The notes under the pieces are model-generated. The model worked only from the letters and a program-made list of their open reading frames with translations. It was not told the origin of the DNA and ran no database searches. A stretch of DNA of 64,000 nucleotides from Paraburkholderia sp. C35 (lineage in GTDB: Bacteria; Pseudomonadota; Gammaproteobacteria; Burkholderiales; Burkholderiaceae). The stretch is from the NCBI RefSeq assembly GCF_003121405.1, contig NZ_QBUY01000014.1:1-64000 (forward strand), in the 5' to 3' direction. The position numbers were made by a program, and so were the translations under genes. Positions 1 through 8,809 of this stretch are shown piece after piece. The first letter of the stretch is position 1. The number at the start of each line of letters is the position of its first letter.

Positions 1-40
1 CGCTCTACACCCGTAAGATCGGCGGCAGCCTCAGACGTCG

Positions 41-71
41 ACAACAGACACCCCCCACCACATATCCCCCA
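41..71 (+). promoter_or_regulatory. C-rich candidate activator boxes before the SphA-like gene
   Basis: Two C-runs lie here: ACAACAGACACCCCCC (41-56) and ATCCCCCA (64-71). The same two elements, in reverse order but on the sense strand of the controlled gene, occur upstream of the isochorismatase-family gene (positions 6115-6088 read on the minus strand). MalT-type activators bind G-rich boxes of the GGGGAT/GGAGG kind, and a MalT-like LuxR protein is encoded between these two genes. The function as activator boxes is inferred. Confidence 0.4.
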
Positions 72-221
72 AATCGCCTCGCTTCCTCCCCTTGCGCAAT
101 GACCAATGGCTTTTATGGCGACTGACGATGCAATCCATCACAGCTCCGGATGTTGTGCATCGGTGAGCAAGCCGCTTATCGCTCCCCACGTTCAATACTC
201 AAGTACAAGGAAGGATAATCA

Positions 222-1166
222 ATGAAGCGTGCTATCTGCCGAGTCGTGGTCGGCCTTGTTGCGTTTGCGGCCTTGGTGCCACTGGGCTTTGCCGCCGAAG
301 GTCCCGCTTACGGCGGGCCAGTCGGAGGGTCGGATATCGAAAACGCCTATTTGCCTGCCGAGACGGGCTTCTACGGCGCGGTCGTGGGTGGGTATGCTAA
401 CGGATCACAGTACTACGACAATAATCATCATCGCAGCAGCACGATATCAGCGGCCAACAGCAGTGGCGTTGCAGCCGTCGGCGCACTCTATATTTATCCG
501 TTCAAGCTCTTTGGCGGGACTTTGGGTACTTCGGTTCAAGGCAGTCTGGCGACAGGTCATATCGAACTGAATAATCGAAGTGACACCTATGACGGTACTG
601 GTGACATCTATTCGGACCTCCTGGTGTGGAGTCGATATCTTGGGAACTCGACTGGAAGCGCACCAACTGGTCTCACAGTGAAGCTTGCGTATTCGATGAT
701 TTTCCCAACAGGTCACTACGACCAGAATGCCATCGTATCGACTGGCCGGAACACGATCTACTACATACCGAATGCGGCGTTTAGTTATCTGACTGGTCCC
801 AACGTGTTTGGTGATGGTACGGAATTTAGCCTGCACGTATTTCTCGATATTGCAGCAACGAATTCAGCCACGAAATACCACAATGGACCGGTGATCGATT
901 TCGACTATGCGATCAGCGAAAAATTGGGATTGTGGCAGTTCGGGCTGGCGGGCTACTACGCAACGCAACTATCCGACGACCATCAGAACGGGCAGGCTGT
1001 TCCCGGTGGGAACAGGTTCGCGTCAGCAGGGATTGGCCCTGTGCTGTCTTATACGATTCCACAGTGGAAAAGCAACATCAAGTTGAAGGCTTCGATACCG
1101 ATCTACACAAGAAACTCGTTGGCACAGAACGTCGTGTATCTGATCTTCTCGAAAGCATTCAACTAA
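222..1166 (+). CDS. SphA-family (phenol meta-pathway type) outer-membrane protein
   Basis: The 314-residue protein starts with a clear signal peptide (MKR, hydrophobic stretch, cleavage near residue 24 after GFA). The rest alternates Gly/aromatic-rich strands typical of the COG4313/SphA family (Pfam Phenol_MetA_deg), thought to be outer-membrane barrels that help hydrophobic or aromatic compounds enter the cell. The start follows a strong AAGGAAGG ribosome site. It lies 71 bases before a permease and a MalT-like activator, so it may form the outer-membrane step of one uptake route. The substrate cannot be told from sequence. The family call is firm and the transport role is inferred. Confidence 0.8.
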   Translation: MKRAICRVVVGLVAFAALVPLGFAAEGPAYGGPVGGSDIENAYLPAETGFYGAVVGGYANGSQYYDNNHHRSSTISAANSSGVAAVGALYIYPFKLFGGTLGTSVQGSLATGHIELNNRSDTYDGTGDIYSDLLVWSRYLGNSTGSAPTGLTVKLAYSMIFPTGHYDQNAIVSTGRNTIYYIPNAAFSYLTGPNVFGDGTEFSLHVFLDIAATNSATKYHNGPVIDFDYAISEKLGLWQFGLAGYYATQLSDDHQNGQAVPGGNRFASAGIGPVLSYTIPQWKSNIKLKASIPIYTRNSLAQNVVYLIFSKAFN

Positions 1167-1237
1167 AGCGATTCTTCCACCCGATTTCGACGGACACGAT
1201 AGTCGAGATTGGACTCCTTCACTGACGGAGTGCAGCC

Positions 1238-2539
1238 ATGCCCCAGATTGATCGAACGCATGCTTCAGAAGCAATATCAGAAGGGCTATCTATCCGTAGC
1301 ACACAGCTTGTTAGCGGATTCCGGATCACAATGGTCCTGTTGGGGGTCATGATCGCCTTGCCAGCGTTCGTGATGGGCGCCAGTCTTTCGCATGCATTGG
1401 GTGTGAAGGGTGCGTTGACGGCAAGTCTTGCGGGTGGTCTGCTGCTGGCGCTCGTTGCCCTCCCGGCGGCGATTGCGGGCGCGCGGTCTCGGCAAACAAC
1501 CTACGTACTTATCCAGCGAGCATTTGGTACCCGCGGCGGGGCGCTCGTCAATCTAGTCATTATCATTGCGGTAGTTGGCTGGTTCGGTGTAGTAGCCATG
1601 ATGTTCGGTGAAGCGGTTCGGCCGACCTTGCCCGATTTCATGGCTGACTTACCGGTGCGTGTGTTGGCACTTGCCGGATGTATTCTGATGGCTGCGGTCA
1701 CGATTGTTGGATTCAGGGCGCTGGACCTGCTTTCGATGATCGCATCTCCGTTCAAGCTCCTGGTACTGTTCTGGACGCTCGTCGCTGCGTTGAGAGTGAC
1801 CCATATCGGGAGCGTGCTGACGGTGGCCCCTTCGGGTGCTTTCTCGATGACGACGGGTATTGCAATGGTTGCTGGTGGTATCATGACCGGGGCAATTCTG
1901 GCGCCCGACCTGTCGAGATTTGCCAAGACTCCAGCGCAGGCTGCCGTCGCGTGCGGATTGGCGTACGGGGTGTTGTTCCCTCTAGTGTTGATGTTGTCTG
2001 GCTTGCCTGCTGTTGCGACCGGGGAGCAGGATCTCGTGAAGCTGATGCTGACGCTCGGTCTTGGCATCCCGGCAATGGTTGCGGTTCTGCTCATTGCGGT
2101 AACAACCAACGCGTACAATCTTTATGCTGGATCGTTGATTGCCGCCACGATTGCGCCGAGGCGGCCTCATTGGCAACTTGCAATTGCGATTTGTGTCATT
2201 GGCGCTTTGGCCGGCATTGCGGGTATCAGCGAGAAAGTGACACCGTTTCTGGTAGTACTTAGCGTTTGCATTCCACCCGTCGGGGGCGTTTATCTGATCA
2301 ACTTCTATCTGGGCGATCGCTTCGGTAAAAGCAATGCCCCAGTGGCGTGGCACCCCGAGGCGTTCGTTGCATGGCTGGCTGGAAGTGGATTCGCGTTCGC
2401 CGCAGGGCGGCTGCAAATCGTGATCACTTCGATTGCCCCGCTCGACTCGCTACTGATTTCAGCGCTTGTCTGGCTCCTTTTAAACTGGACGACATCACGC
2501 ACGAGAGCGACAAGGTCAGCACAGAATCGTGGCATCTGA
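1238..2539 (+). CDS. NCS1-family permease (cytosine/purine type)
   Basis: This 433-residue, very hydrophobic protein has about twelve membrane segments and the layout of CodB-type nucleobase:cation symporters (NCS1). The N-terminal part contains the SGFRITMVLLGVMIALPAF segment of TM1, and the TM3 to TM6 region has AFGTRGGALVNLVIII and GGIMTGAILAPDLSRFAK, close to CodB. It probably imports a pyrimidine, hydantoin-like or related N-heterocycle across the inner membrane. The start has a good ACGGAG site seven bases upstream. Its last 11 bases overlap the GTG start of the LuxR gene, so the two are translationally coupled. The exact substrate is not readable. The nearby cysteine hydrolase would fit amide or ureido chemistry. 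Confidence 0.85.
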   Translation: MPQIDRTHASEAISEGLSIRSTQLVSGFRITMVLLGVMIALPAFVMGASLSHALGVKGALTASLAGGLLLALVALPAAIAGARSRQTTYVLIQRAFGTRGGALVNLVIIIAVVGWFGVVAMMFGEAVRPTLPDFMADLPVRVLALAGCILMAAVTIVGFRALDLLSMIASPFKLLVLFWTLVAALRVTHIGSVLTVAPSGAFSMTTGIAMVAGGIMTGAILAPDLSRFAKTPAQAAVACGLAYGVLFPLVLMLSGLPAVATGEQDLVKLMLTLGLGIPAMVAVLLIAVTTNAYNLYAGSLIAATIAPRRPHWQLAIAICVIGALAGIAGISEKVTPFLVVLSVCIPPVGGVYLINFYLGDRFGKSNAPVAWHPEAFVAWLAGSGFAFAAGRLQIVITSIAPLDSLLISALVWLLLNWTTSRTRATRSAQNRGI

Positions 2540-5264
2540 GAGCAAAGTGAATCGCGCATCCAAATTTCGTTCGCACGTCCACGTCGAGGACGCCGTTCAA
2601 AGGGCGCGATTAATTGACAGAATCATGTGCAGCCCGCCAAGCACGGCCCGGGCGACTGTGCTTGTTGCGCCAGCAGGATTCGGAAAGACCACATTGCTTG
2701 CGCAGCTCGCGGTGCGTCGTACAGGCAGCGAGTCTGTAACCGCCTGGCTGAATTGCGATGAGCAGGACCGTCAACCAGAGATATTCCTTGCATCGCTTGA
2801 AAGGGCACTGGCCGCCGCAGGGAAGGGGGCGTCGTTAAAGATTGCAGATGTACTGTCCGGAGTGGAGCATGGCGAGCATGATGTTCTATTGCTGGTCGAC
2901 GAATACGAGGTAGCCGCGTCGCAACCAACTACACAGCTTTTGCGCGAAATTTTGCTGTCGTTGCCCGCAGGTGTTCATCTCGTCCTTGCATGCAGGGAGC
3001 TTCCGCATCTCGATCTGACCGCGCTGGTCTTACAAGGGAGGGTCAGACTGGTCGACGCACGAGAACTCCGGTTCAGTTTTGAGGAGACGCGCAGTCTGTT
3101 GCCTCAGGATACCCGGGAAGATGTGATTGAGCGTGTTCAGGAACTGACGGAGGGATGGGCCTTCGTTCTTCAACTGATCCGGCTTGGTTCTGGCATCCGC
3201 GACAGTGAGACGTGGCTCGGAGAGATCAACGACCTTGTGCCTGCGGGGCCAGTTTTCTCATATTTCGCTAGTGAGGTGTGGCGCAACGTTGATGATGAAC
3301 TCAAGCAGTTCATGCTGGATGTTGCGATTCTGCAGTATGTGGATGCACCATCGGCCGATTCGCTGCGGGAGCGCAGGGACAGCGCCCTATTCATTTCGAA
3401 GATGACCTCGCTCCATCCAATCGTTGCGGTTGATGAAGTGCGCGGGCGAGCGGCTCTTCATCCGCTTCTGCGTGAGTTTCTGGTGCTTGCTCGCCAGCGC
3501 GATGACGCCTCGAGGCTTACACGTCTGCATATGAGAGCGGCAGCATTTTTTGCCAATCGTGATGAGATATATGAAGCTGTCGGGCACGCATTGCGCGCGG
3601 ACGACGCAGCACTAGCTTGCCGGATCATCGAAAAGGCCGGAGCGCTACGTCTCGGTGTAACGGTAGGCATGGGTTACGTGCGAAGTCTATTGGAAATTCT
3701 GCCTGTGAAGGCGATTCGAAGTCATCCGCGTATCGCGTTGATGGAAGTATGCGGCTCGATTGTTGATGATAACCCTGTAGAAAATGAGTACAGACTCGAT
3801 GAAATTCGGCGAGAAATTGACATTTCATCGCCGCCATCGACGGATCCCGTTTGGACGGATCTGCATTGTGCCGAATGCGTTGCTCTGTTCGAAAAAGGCG
3901 AGCGGCTGTTTCCATTTTCTCCCTGGGAAAAAATGGAAACCGTCAAAGCAGATGTCATTGAGCGCACCAATGAGGATCCTCGTCTGCTCGGACTGGTGTT
4001 AATCGTCGAGTTGTTGTTGACGCAGCGGTATGATGATTTCGCCAAAGCTGAACTGAGGACGGAAGCTCTTGAGCGGTTTAACGCGCGTCACCGGTTAACG
4101 GCGAACGGCATATGGATGCCTATCTACAAGGCACAAAACGACTATCACTCGGGCCTTCTGGACGAAGCTGAGGACCACCTTAGACGTGTTTTGAGCAAGG
4201 AATTCGACCTGTTTCGTCGCCAGCAGAATGCGTTCGGTCAGATGACGTATGCGCTGCTGGGACGAATTCACTATGCACGTGGCGAACTCGACGAGGCAAG
4301 AAGCTGTTTTCAGCGACTCGATGCGCTGGAGCGTTCGCCCTTTCTCGAAGTGTCGGAAGGCGCGTCCGTCTGTCATGCGTTTGCCGAGGCAGCATCCGGG
4401 CGATGGCAGCAGGCACTGGAAAGACTGGGACGGGAATTGCTCCATTGTCAGGAGCAGCGTCGTACCGCATATCGCCATCTTTTGAACGCCACCAGAATCG
4501 AATTACTGTGTCGGCGAGGTGCCCGGCACGAGGCAGATGCCGCATTCAGGCAAAACACTGAATTGAAAGGTGCCTATCCTGCGTTCGTCGAGAACCGAAA
4601 TGCGCTGGACATCCCGTGGTGTGTGATGGAAGCCGCAGGACGAGCCCGTTTCTATTACGCTGTAATCCAGGCGGATCTGGGCGCGGCGGAGAGCGCCGCA
4701 GCGCAACTTCAGGACGATGCGCGAAGACAACATCGTCGCTTGCCAGAGATCATTGCCAGCATATTTTTGGCCAACATTTCTTTGGCCGCGGAACGAAGAC
4801 ACGAAGCGCAGGAACGACTGCTATTCGCGCTGACTCTGTGTTCGGACGTACCACCAGCGCAGCTTTTTCTGGATCATGGGGTCGACCTTCTGCCACTGGT
4901 ACGGGAGGTGGCAGCCGGCGATGGCTCTGGGAGTCCTGCCGCCAGAATGATAGTGCAGGTCTGGGAGCGAGAGTTTCGCGCAGCGATTCGTTCACTGGAC
5001 TTTTTGACTGGCCGCGAAAGCGAGGTTCTGATGCAACTTGCGCGTGACCAATCAACAAAGCAGATAGCAAAATTGTTGTTTTTGTCGCCGGAAACCGTCA
5101 AGTATCACCTCAAGGCGATCTTTACGAAACTTGGGGTCACCACACGCGACGAAGCGGTGCTGGAAGCGCATCGCCGCGTAGTATCTAGTCCATTTTCGGG
5201 CTTTTCAAGTGTCCTGCAGCGCGTCGCAGAGGCGTCGGCTATCCGTGACGAACCCGAAAACTGA
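2529..5264 (+). CDS. MalT-like LuxR-family ATP-binding transcriptional activator (LAL type)
   Basis: The 911-residue protein has the LAL/STAND layout: an N-terminal P-loop (APAGFGKTT, about residues 48-56), a Walker B stretch (LLLVDEYE) near residue 120, a long helical TPR-like central region, and a C-terminal LuxR helix-turn-helix from about residue 820 (LTGRESEVL, then KQIAKLLFLSPETVKYHLKA). Such proteins bind an inducer and ATP, oligomerise and activate promoters at G-rich boxes. The start is GTG, inside the end of the permease gene (11-base overlap). Its 3' end overlaps the 3' end of the convergent hydrolase gene by 60 bases. C-rich boxes before the SphA-like gene and before the hydrolase are the obvious candidate targets. 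Confidence 0.88.
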   Translation: MASESKVNRASKFRSHVHVEDAVQRARLIDRIMCSPPSTARATVLVAPAGFGKTTLLAQLAVRRTGSESVTAWLNCDEQDRQPEIFLASLERALAAAGKGASLKIADVLSGVEHGEHDVLLLVDEYEVAASQPTTQLLREILLSLPAGVHLVLACRELPHLDLTALVLQGRVRLVDARELRFSFEETRSLLPQDTREDVIERVQELTEGWAFVLQLIRLGSGIRDSETWLGEINDLVPAGPVFSYFASEVWRNVDDELKQFMLDVAILQYVDAPSADSLRERRDSALFISKMTSLHPIVAVDEVRGRAALHPLLREFLVLARQRDDASRLTRLHMRAAAFFANRDEIYEAVGHALRADDAALACRIIEKAGALRLGVTVGMGYVRSLLEILPVKAIRSHPRIALMEVCGSIVDDNPVENEYRLDEIRREIDISSPPSTDPVWTDLHCAECVALFEKGERLFPFSPWEKMETVKADVIERTNEDPRLLGLVLIVELLLTQRYDDFAKAELRTEALERFNARHRLTANGIWMPIYKAQNDYHSGLLDEAEDHLRRVLSKEFDLFRRQQNAFGQMTYALLGRIHYARGELDEARSCFQRLDALERSPFLEVSEGASVCHAFAEAASGRWQQALERLGRELLHCQEQRRTAYRHLLNATRIELLCRRGARHEADAAFRQNTELKGAYPAFVENRNALDIPWCVMEAAGRARFYYAVIQADLGAAESAAAQLQDDARRQHRRLPEIIASIFLANISLAAERRHEAQERLLFALTLCSDVPPAQLFLDHGVDLLPLVREVAAGDGSGSPAARMIVQVWEREFRAAIRSLDFLTGRESEVLMQLARDQSTKQIAKLLFLSPETVKYHLKAIFTKLGVTTRDEAVLEAHRRVVSSPFSGFSSVLQRVAEASAIRDEPEN

Positions 5265-6014
5265 GCGCACATTTAGAATCGTCGCTTCCAGGCAGAAGTC
5301 GGGCGACGATGTGCCAACACAATCGGAAAGCAATACGCTGTCGTAGCCGTGAAACGTGGCGTCCATCAAAGTTGCCAGCACGCATTGGTCGGCGTTAACT
5401 CCGGCAAACATGAGTGTACGAATGCCCACATTGCGCAAGACAGAGTCGAGCGGTGTGTCCCAGAAGCCGCTAATCCTGTGCTTGTCGATACAGACATCAC
5501 CGGTCTGAACACGTAATCCGTCTACGAGTTCTGCACCCCAACTGTCTTTCGTCAGCACACGGCTACCAACAGCTTGTGGGGCACCGGGTTGTTCGGGCTG
5601 GACATCCCCCAAACCGACCCCGCCGCCCATCTGCTTGAACGGGAACTGAACCACGGGGGGGAGATTCAGCAAATCCGGACGGACGCCCCAATTTAGCCAT
5701 ATCACAGGCATTTCGTTCAGTCGAAACGCCTGGGCCACACGTTGTATTGGTTCGATGGGGCGGCGCGTGCGTTCAATGTCGGCACCGACGGCGTGAAGCC
5801 AGCCTCCCGTTGCGCAAAAATCGTTTTGCATATCAACGACCACCAGCGCGCTTTTCCGCTTGTCAATCTCGATATCAAGCGTGTCAGTGGGTATGGTAGC
5901 GGAGCGTACCGGCATCTCGCGTCTGCTTAGATCGATTCGTCCTTTATGGAGGATGTAATGGTCGCCCTCCGTAGAGCCCAGAATGTTTATGTTGCGCTGC
6001 TCGAATTCCTTCAT
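5205..6014 (-). CDS. Isochorismatase-family cysteine hydrolase
   Basis: The 269-residue enzyme shows the full catalytic triad of the cysteine hydrolase family: Asp61 in VVVDMQND, Lys178 in IDKHRISGFWDT and Cys211 in GVNADQCVLAT. The family includes ureidoacrylate amidohydrolase (RutB), N-carbamoylsarcosine amidase and biuret hydrolase, and many members cleave amide or ureido C-N bonds. With a CodB-type permease nearby, hydrolysis of a ring-opened N-heterocycle is plausible but unproven. The ATG at 6014 has an AGGA ribosome site eight bases upstream and is preferred over an in-frame TTG at 6035. The last 60 bases are antisense to the end of the LuxR gene. Confidence 0.85.
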   Translation of the reverse strand: MKEFEQRNINILGSTEGDHYILHKGRIDLSRREMPVRSATIPTDTLDIEIDKRKSALVVVDMQNDFCATGGWLHAVGADIERTRRPIEPIQRVAQAFRLNEMPVIWLNWGVRPDLLNLPPVVQFPFKQMGGGVGLGDVQPEQPGAPQAVGSRVLTKDSWGAELVDGLRVQTGDVCIDKHRISGFWDTPLDSVLRNVGIRTLMFAGVNADQCVLATLMDATFHGYDSVLLSDCVGTSSPDFCLEATILNVRSVFGFVTDSRRLCDALQDT

Positions 6015-6087
6015 GACCGTGGTCCTCGTCGTCAATAGTGACTAACGTCAGGATAGATAAGGCGCGATTCGCGCGAGGACAATCGTA

Positions 6088-6115
6088 GGGGGTGTTGTCC
6101 TCAAACGTGGGGGAT
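6088..6115 (-). promoter_or_regulatory. C-rich candidate activator boxes before the cysteine hydrolase
   Basis: On the sense (minus) strand this stretch contains ATCCCCCA (6115-6108) and ACAACACCCCC (6098-6088). Both elements also occur, in the other order, at 41-71 before the SphA-like gene. The two genes flank the permease and MalT-like activator, so these may be boxes for that protein. The boxes end about 75 bases before the hydrolase start. Confidence 0.4.
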
Positions 6116-6309
6116 GGCCGATCAGGATCGCAGACTCACGAATGCGCGTCGGACGGTCGCGCACCGCCTAGGGCCAAATATCAGTTCTGGAAGATGATGG
6201 TGCTGCTGTTCGGCGCACTGACCTCTAAAGGTCTTTAGAAACTCCACAACACGCCGTTAACCTTGATCGGGAGGTCAGAGTCGCTGGCTCAATATCAACG
6301 TACGAAAAA

Positions 6310-6900
6310 ATGAAGAGACTGATTCTACTTTTGACAATTGTTGTCACTGCTTGCACACCAGCGAAAGACCCGGAGGTCACATCGCTATCGGAGACGGTGA
6401 AAGAGCTGCGTGCTCAGGTCGCGCAGATGGATCAGATGCGAGCGAACAATGCCAAGCTGGAGCAGCGCGTCTCGATGCTCGAGGTTCAACAGAAGTGGGC
6501 GCAGGACACTACGTCCATGCTAGACGTCACGGACAAGGGCTATTCCATCGCAAAGACAAATCTCGGGGAGTTGCTGTTTGCAGTGCAGGACATGACGCCA
6601 TATGGAAACGGCGTTAAATTGAAGCTTCTGGTCGGGAATCCTGGAATGGCGACCTACAATGGAGCGAAATTGAATTTCAAGTGGGGTAAGTCCCTCGACA
6701 TTTCACAACCTGATTTCAGCTACGGGGACTGGGAGAAGTCATTGCATTCGAAAGAGCTGACTGTCCCGAACACGCTTTATCCCGGCACCTGGAATCCTGT
6801 GGAGGTAATCCTGGCGCCGGCTAAACCAGACGAGACAGCGTACCTTTCTGTTGCGGCATCGCTGAACAACGTCCAGTTGCGCCCACCGGTTCTCCAGTAG
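6310..6900 (+). CDS. Small predicted lipoprotein (DUF3251-like)
   Basis: The 196-residue protein starts MKRLILLLTIVVTAC with a lipobox (VTAC, Cys15), so it should be a lipid-anchored periplasmic protein. Residues 25-65 form a coiled coil rich in Glu, Gln and Leu. The C-terminal part has a beta-sandwich look with LKLLVGNPG and KLNFKWGK, similar to the DUF3251/YajI lipoproteins. No clear ribosome site precedes the ATG. It stands alone between divergent and convergent neighbours and is followed directly by a terminator. Function unknown. Confidence 0.7.
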   Translation: MKRLILLLTIVVTACTPAKDPEVTSLSETVKELRAQVAQMDQMRANNAKLEQRVSMLEVQQKWAQDTTSMLDVTDKGYSIAKTNLGELLFAVQDMTPYGNGVKLKLLVGNPGMATYNGAKLNFKWGKSLDISQPDFSYGDWEKSLHSKELTVPNTLYPGTWNPVEVILAPAKPDETAYLSVAASLNNVQLRPPVLQ

Positions 6901-6904
6901 GCGC

Positions 6905-6925
6905 CCCGGCAGTCCGGGTTTTATT
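6905..6925 (+). terminator. Rho-independent terminator
   Basis: CCCGG, a four-base loop, CCGGG, then TTTTATT form a classical terminator five bases after the lipoprotein stop codon. It also overlaps the end of the convergent dehydrogenase gene. Confidence 0.75.
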
Positions 6926-7877
6926 GCCGTTTGATGCGTCGCGCCGCGAATTCCATTAGACGCTGGTCGCGCCAGTCGCGACGCTTTGCGAGGTCGTCAA
7001 CTGCGAGGTGTTGCCGCCGGTCGCTTTCTACCTGCGAAATCAACTGGGGGTCCCAAGGCCCGTCTTCTGTCCTCGATTGCATGATCGAGTAGTAGAGTGG
7101 GCCTAGCCGATTGGCATAGTCGGCCACGCCACCAGGAGCGTTGAGATCAATTGTCTCGAACGGACCCATGAATGACCACCGCCAGCCGAGCCCATCGCGA
7201 ACGGTCTTGTCGATATCCTCGCAAGTGGCGATGCCGTCGCGATGTAGCGCCCAGGCTTCACGTAGCAAAGCGGCCTGAAGGCGGTTGAGTACGAATCCTT
7301 CGATTTCCTTTCGTACGTGGACAACGCTCTGTCCGATGCCAGTCATAAGGCTATCAACGCACTCGACGGTTTCTGCCGAAGTCTGCGGAGACGGCACGAG
7401 TTCGACTACCGGCACGAGATAAGGCGGATTGACCGGGTGAGCGATCAGCACTCGGGGCGAGATCCGCAAATCATGGGCGAACGCAGATGCAGGAATGCCC
7501 GAGCTGGAACTCCCGATGATGACCTTTTCGTCGGCGATGTGGTTGATCGCTTCCATTAGCTGACGTTTGACGTCCGTCCGCTCAAGAACCGATTCCTGCA
7601 CGTAGGAGACCCCCGAGATGGCCTCCTCAAGGGTGGCAACGCGGGTGAGGCGGGCAGAAACGTCGCGCGGCGACTCCTCCAGCAGTCCGTGCTTCTTGAG
7701 TTCCTGCAACTGCTCCGCGGCCCACGGAATGGCCTGTTCGGATATGCGTGGATCGGCGTCGAAGATTCGTACCGTGAAGCCGGCGCGAGCGAAGGCGATT
7801 GCCCAGCCGGCGCCAACCAGACCGGCGCCGACAATCGATACTAGCTTATTCGAGTCGGTCGAGGGTTTCATATTCAC
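6921..7877 (-). CDS. 3-hydroxyacyl-CoA dehydrogenase family protein (lambda-crystallin/L-gulonate dehydrogenase-like)
   Basis: The 318-residue protein has an N-terminal Rossmann fold (VGAGLVGAGWAIAFARAG, residues 16-33) followed by the acidic FDAD that selects NAD. It then has the AHPVNPPYLVPVVELVPSP segment carrying the catalytic His and Glu, and a helical C-terminal dimerisation domain. The length and the HPVNPP signature are typical of stand-alone L-3-hydroxyacyl-CoA, L-gulonate or carnitine 3-dehydrogenases, so it oxidises a 3-hydroxy group. The start overlaps the stop of the upstream metallo-hydrolase by four bases (ATGA), showing one operon. It is the last gene of the long minus-strand run that starts near 16.8 kb. 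Confidence 0.85.
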   Translation of the reverse strand: MNMKPSTDSNKLVSIVGAGLVGAGWAIAFARAGFTVRIFDADPRISEQAIPWAAEQLQELKKHGLLEESPRDVSARLTRVATLEEAISGVSYVQESVLERTDVKRQLMEAINHIADEKVIIGSSSSGIPASAFAHDLRISPRVLIAHPVNPPYLVPVVELVPSPQTSAETVECVDSLMTGIGQSVVHVRKEIEGFVLNRLQAALLREAWALHRDGIATCEDIDKTVRDGLGWRWSFMGPFETIDLNAPGGVADYANRLGPLYYSIMQSRTEDGPWDPQLISQVESDRRQHLAVDDLAKRRDWRDQRLMEFAARRIKRQ

Positions 7878-8764
7878 TTGACCATCGATTCATGATCCGC
7901 TGACAGACAGATCTCGCTGACGCGAAGGTTGTTCTTCGTGATGCGCGAGGGGAAGGTGTCGCGCAAGCGCTCTTCATGGATAGGAATGACGCGTCGCGCT
8001 TCATACTGAACGGACTTCATCATTTCTTCGGTTGCGAGGAGCAGATTCAGCTGGCTTCCAACCGCGAGGCCCACCGGATTGTACATTTTGTCGATACCAA
8101 TGGCCGAGGCATCAAATTCAAGATTCTCGAATACGTAGACAAGATCGCCTGCGAGTACCCAGCTATCCTTCGAGGGTTGCTGGTTGTCGTTCCGAACGTG
8201 TATCCATTGGCTCCCGAATGTGTGGCTATCGAATGCCGCGTGTATGTCGATGCCGGGGAGGACGTTCTCGCGGTCCCCGTCAACTACCACCAGTCGGCCC
8301 TGCTTTGCGAGGTCGACCGCACGCAGAATGTCCGAAGGATCCACTGCACCCATCATCCAACGCATCCGGTCAGGAAGCGACATCGACCAGATCCACTTCG
8401 TCAGTTCCCGCTCCTGGATGTAAAAGGTCGCATTCGGAAAATCGTCGGTGTTGCCGAGGTGATCAAAGTGCGCATGCGTGATGAAAACGGTGTCCACATC
8501 TTCAGGTTTGACGCCGCACTCCGCCAGCACGTCTTTGGGTGAATGCCAGTTTTCAACACCAAACCGGTTCCCGAGCGTACCGCCATAATCCTTGTTGTTG
8601 TACCCCACGTCGACCATAGCGACATGGCCATTGCCCTTGATCAGCACGTAGCAATAGGGGAGTTTCACAAACCCTTCATTGTGCGCGCCGTAGATCACTC
8701 CACTCTTGTGATAGTTTGTGACGTAGCTGTATTCGAGTACCCATACTGAATAACCTGCGTTCAT
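7874..8764 (-). CDS. Metallo-beta-lactamase-fold hydrolase (N-acyl homoserine lactonase-like)
   Basis: The 296-residue enzyme has the dinuclear metal motif THAHFDHLGN (HxHxDH) near residue 105 and further metal ligands in SHTFGSQ, LAGDLVY and a late His (PIHEE). This matches the AHL-lactonase-like subgroup of the fold. In a sugar or polyol operon such a protein could open a lactone made by the dehydrogenases, but AHL degradation or another ester hydrolysis cannot be excluded. A good AGGAG site precedes the ATG. It is coupled by a four-base overlap to the following dehydrogenase gene. Confidence 0.82.
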   Translation of the reverse strand: MNAGYSVWVLEYSYVTNYHKSGVIYGAHNEGFVKLPYCYVLIKGNGHVAMVDVGYNNKDYGGTLGNRFGVENWHSPKDVLAECGVKPEDVDTVFITHAHFDHLGNTDDFPNATFYIQERELTKWIWSMSLPDRMRWMMGAVDPSDILRAVDLAKQGRLVVVDGDRENVLPGIDIHAAFDSHTFGSQWIHVRNDNQQPSKDSWVLAGDLVYVFENLEFDASAIGIDKMYNPVGLAVGSQLNLLLATEEMMKSVQYEARRVIPIHEERLRDTFPSRITKNNLRVSEICLSADHESMVK

Positions 8765-8809
8765 ATTTTTCTCCTGTTCATAGTCATGATCGGTTGTGTA
8801 TCCGGTGCT

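Noticed and set aside
1501..2118. 205-codon minus-strand frame inside the permease gene
   Set aside because: The permease frame has clear membrane segments and family motifs; the reverse frame is a G+C-driven shadow.
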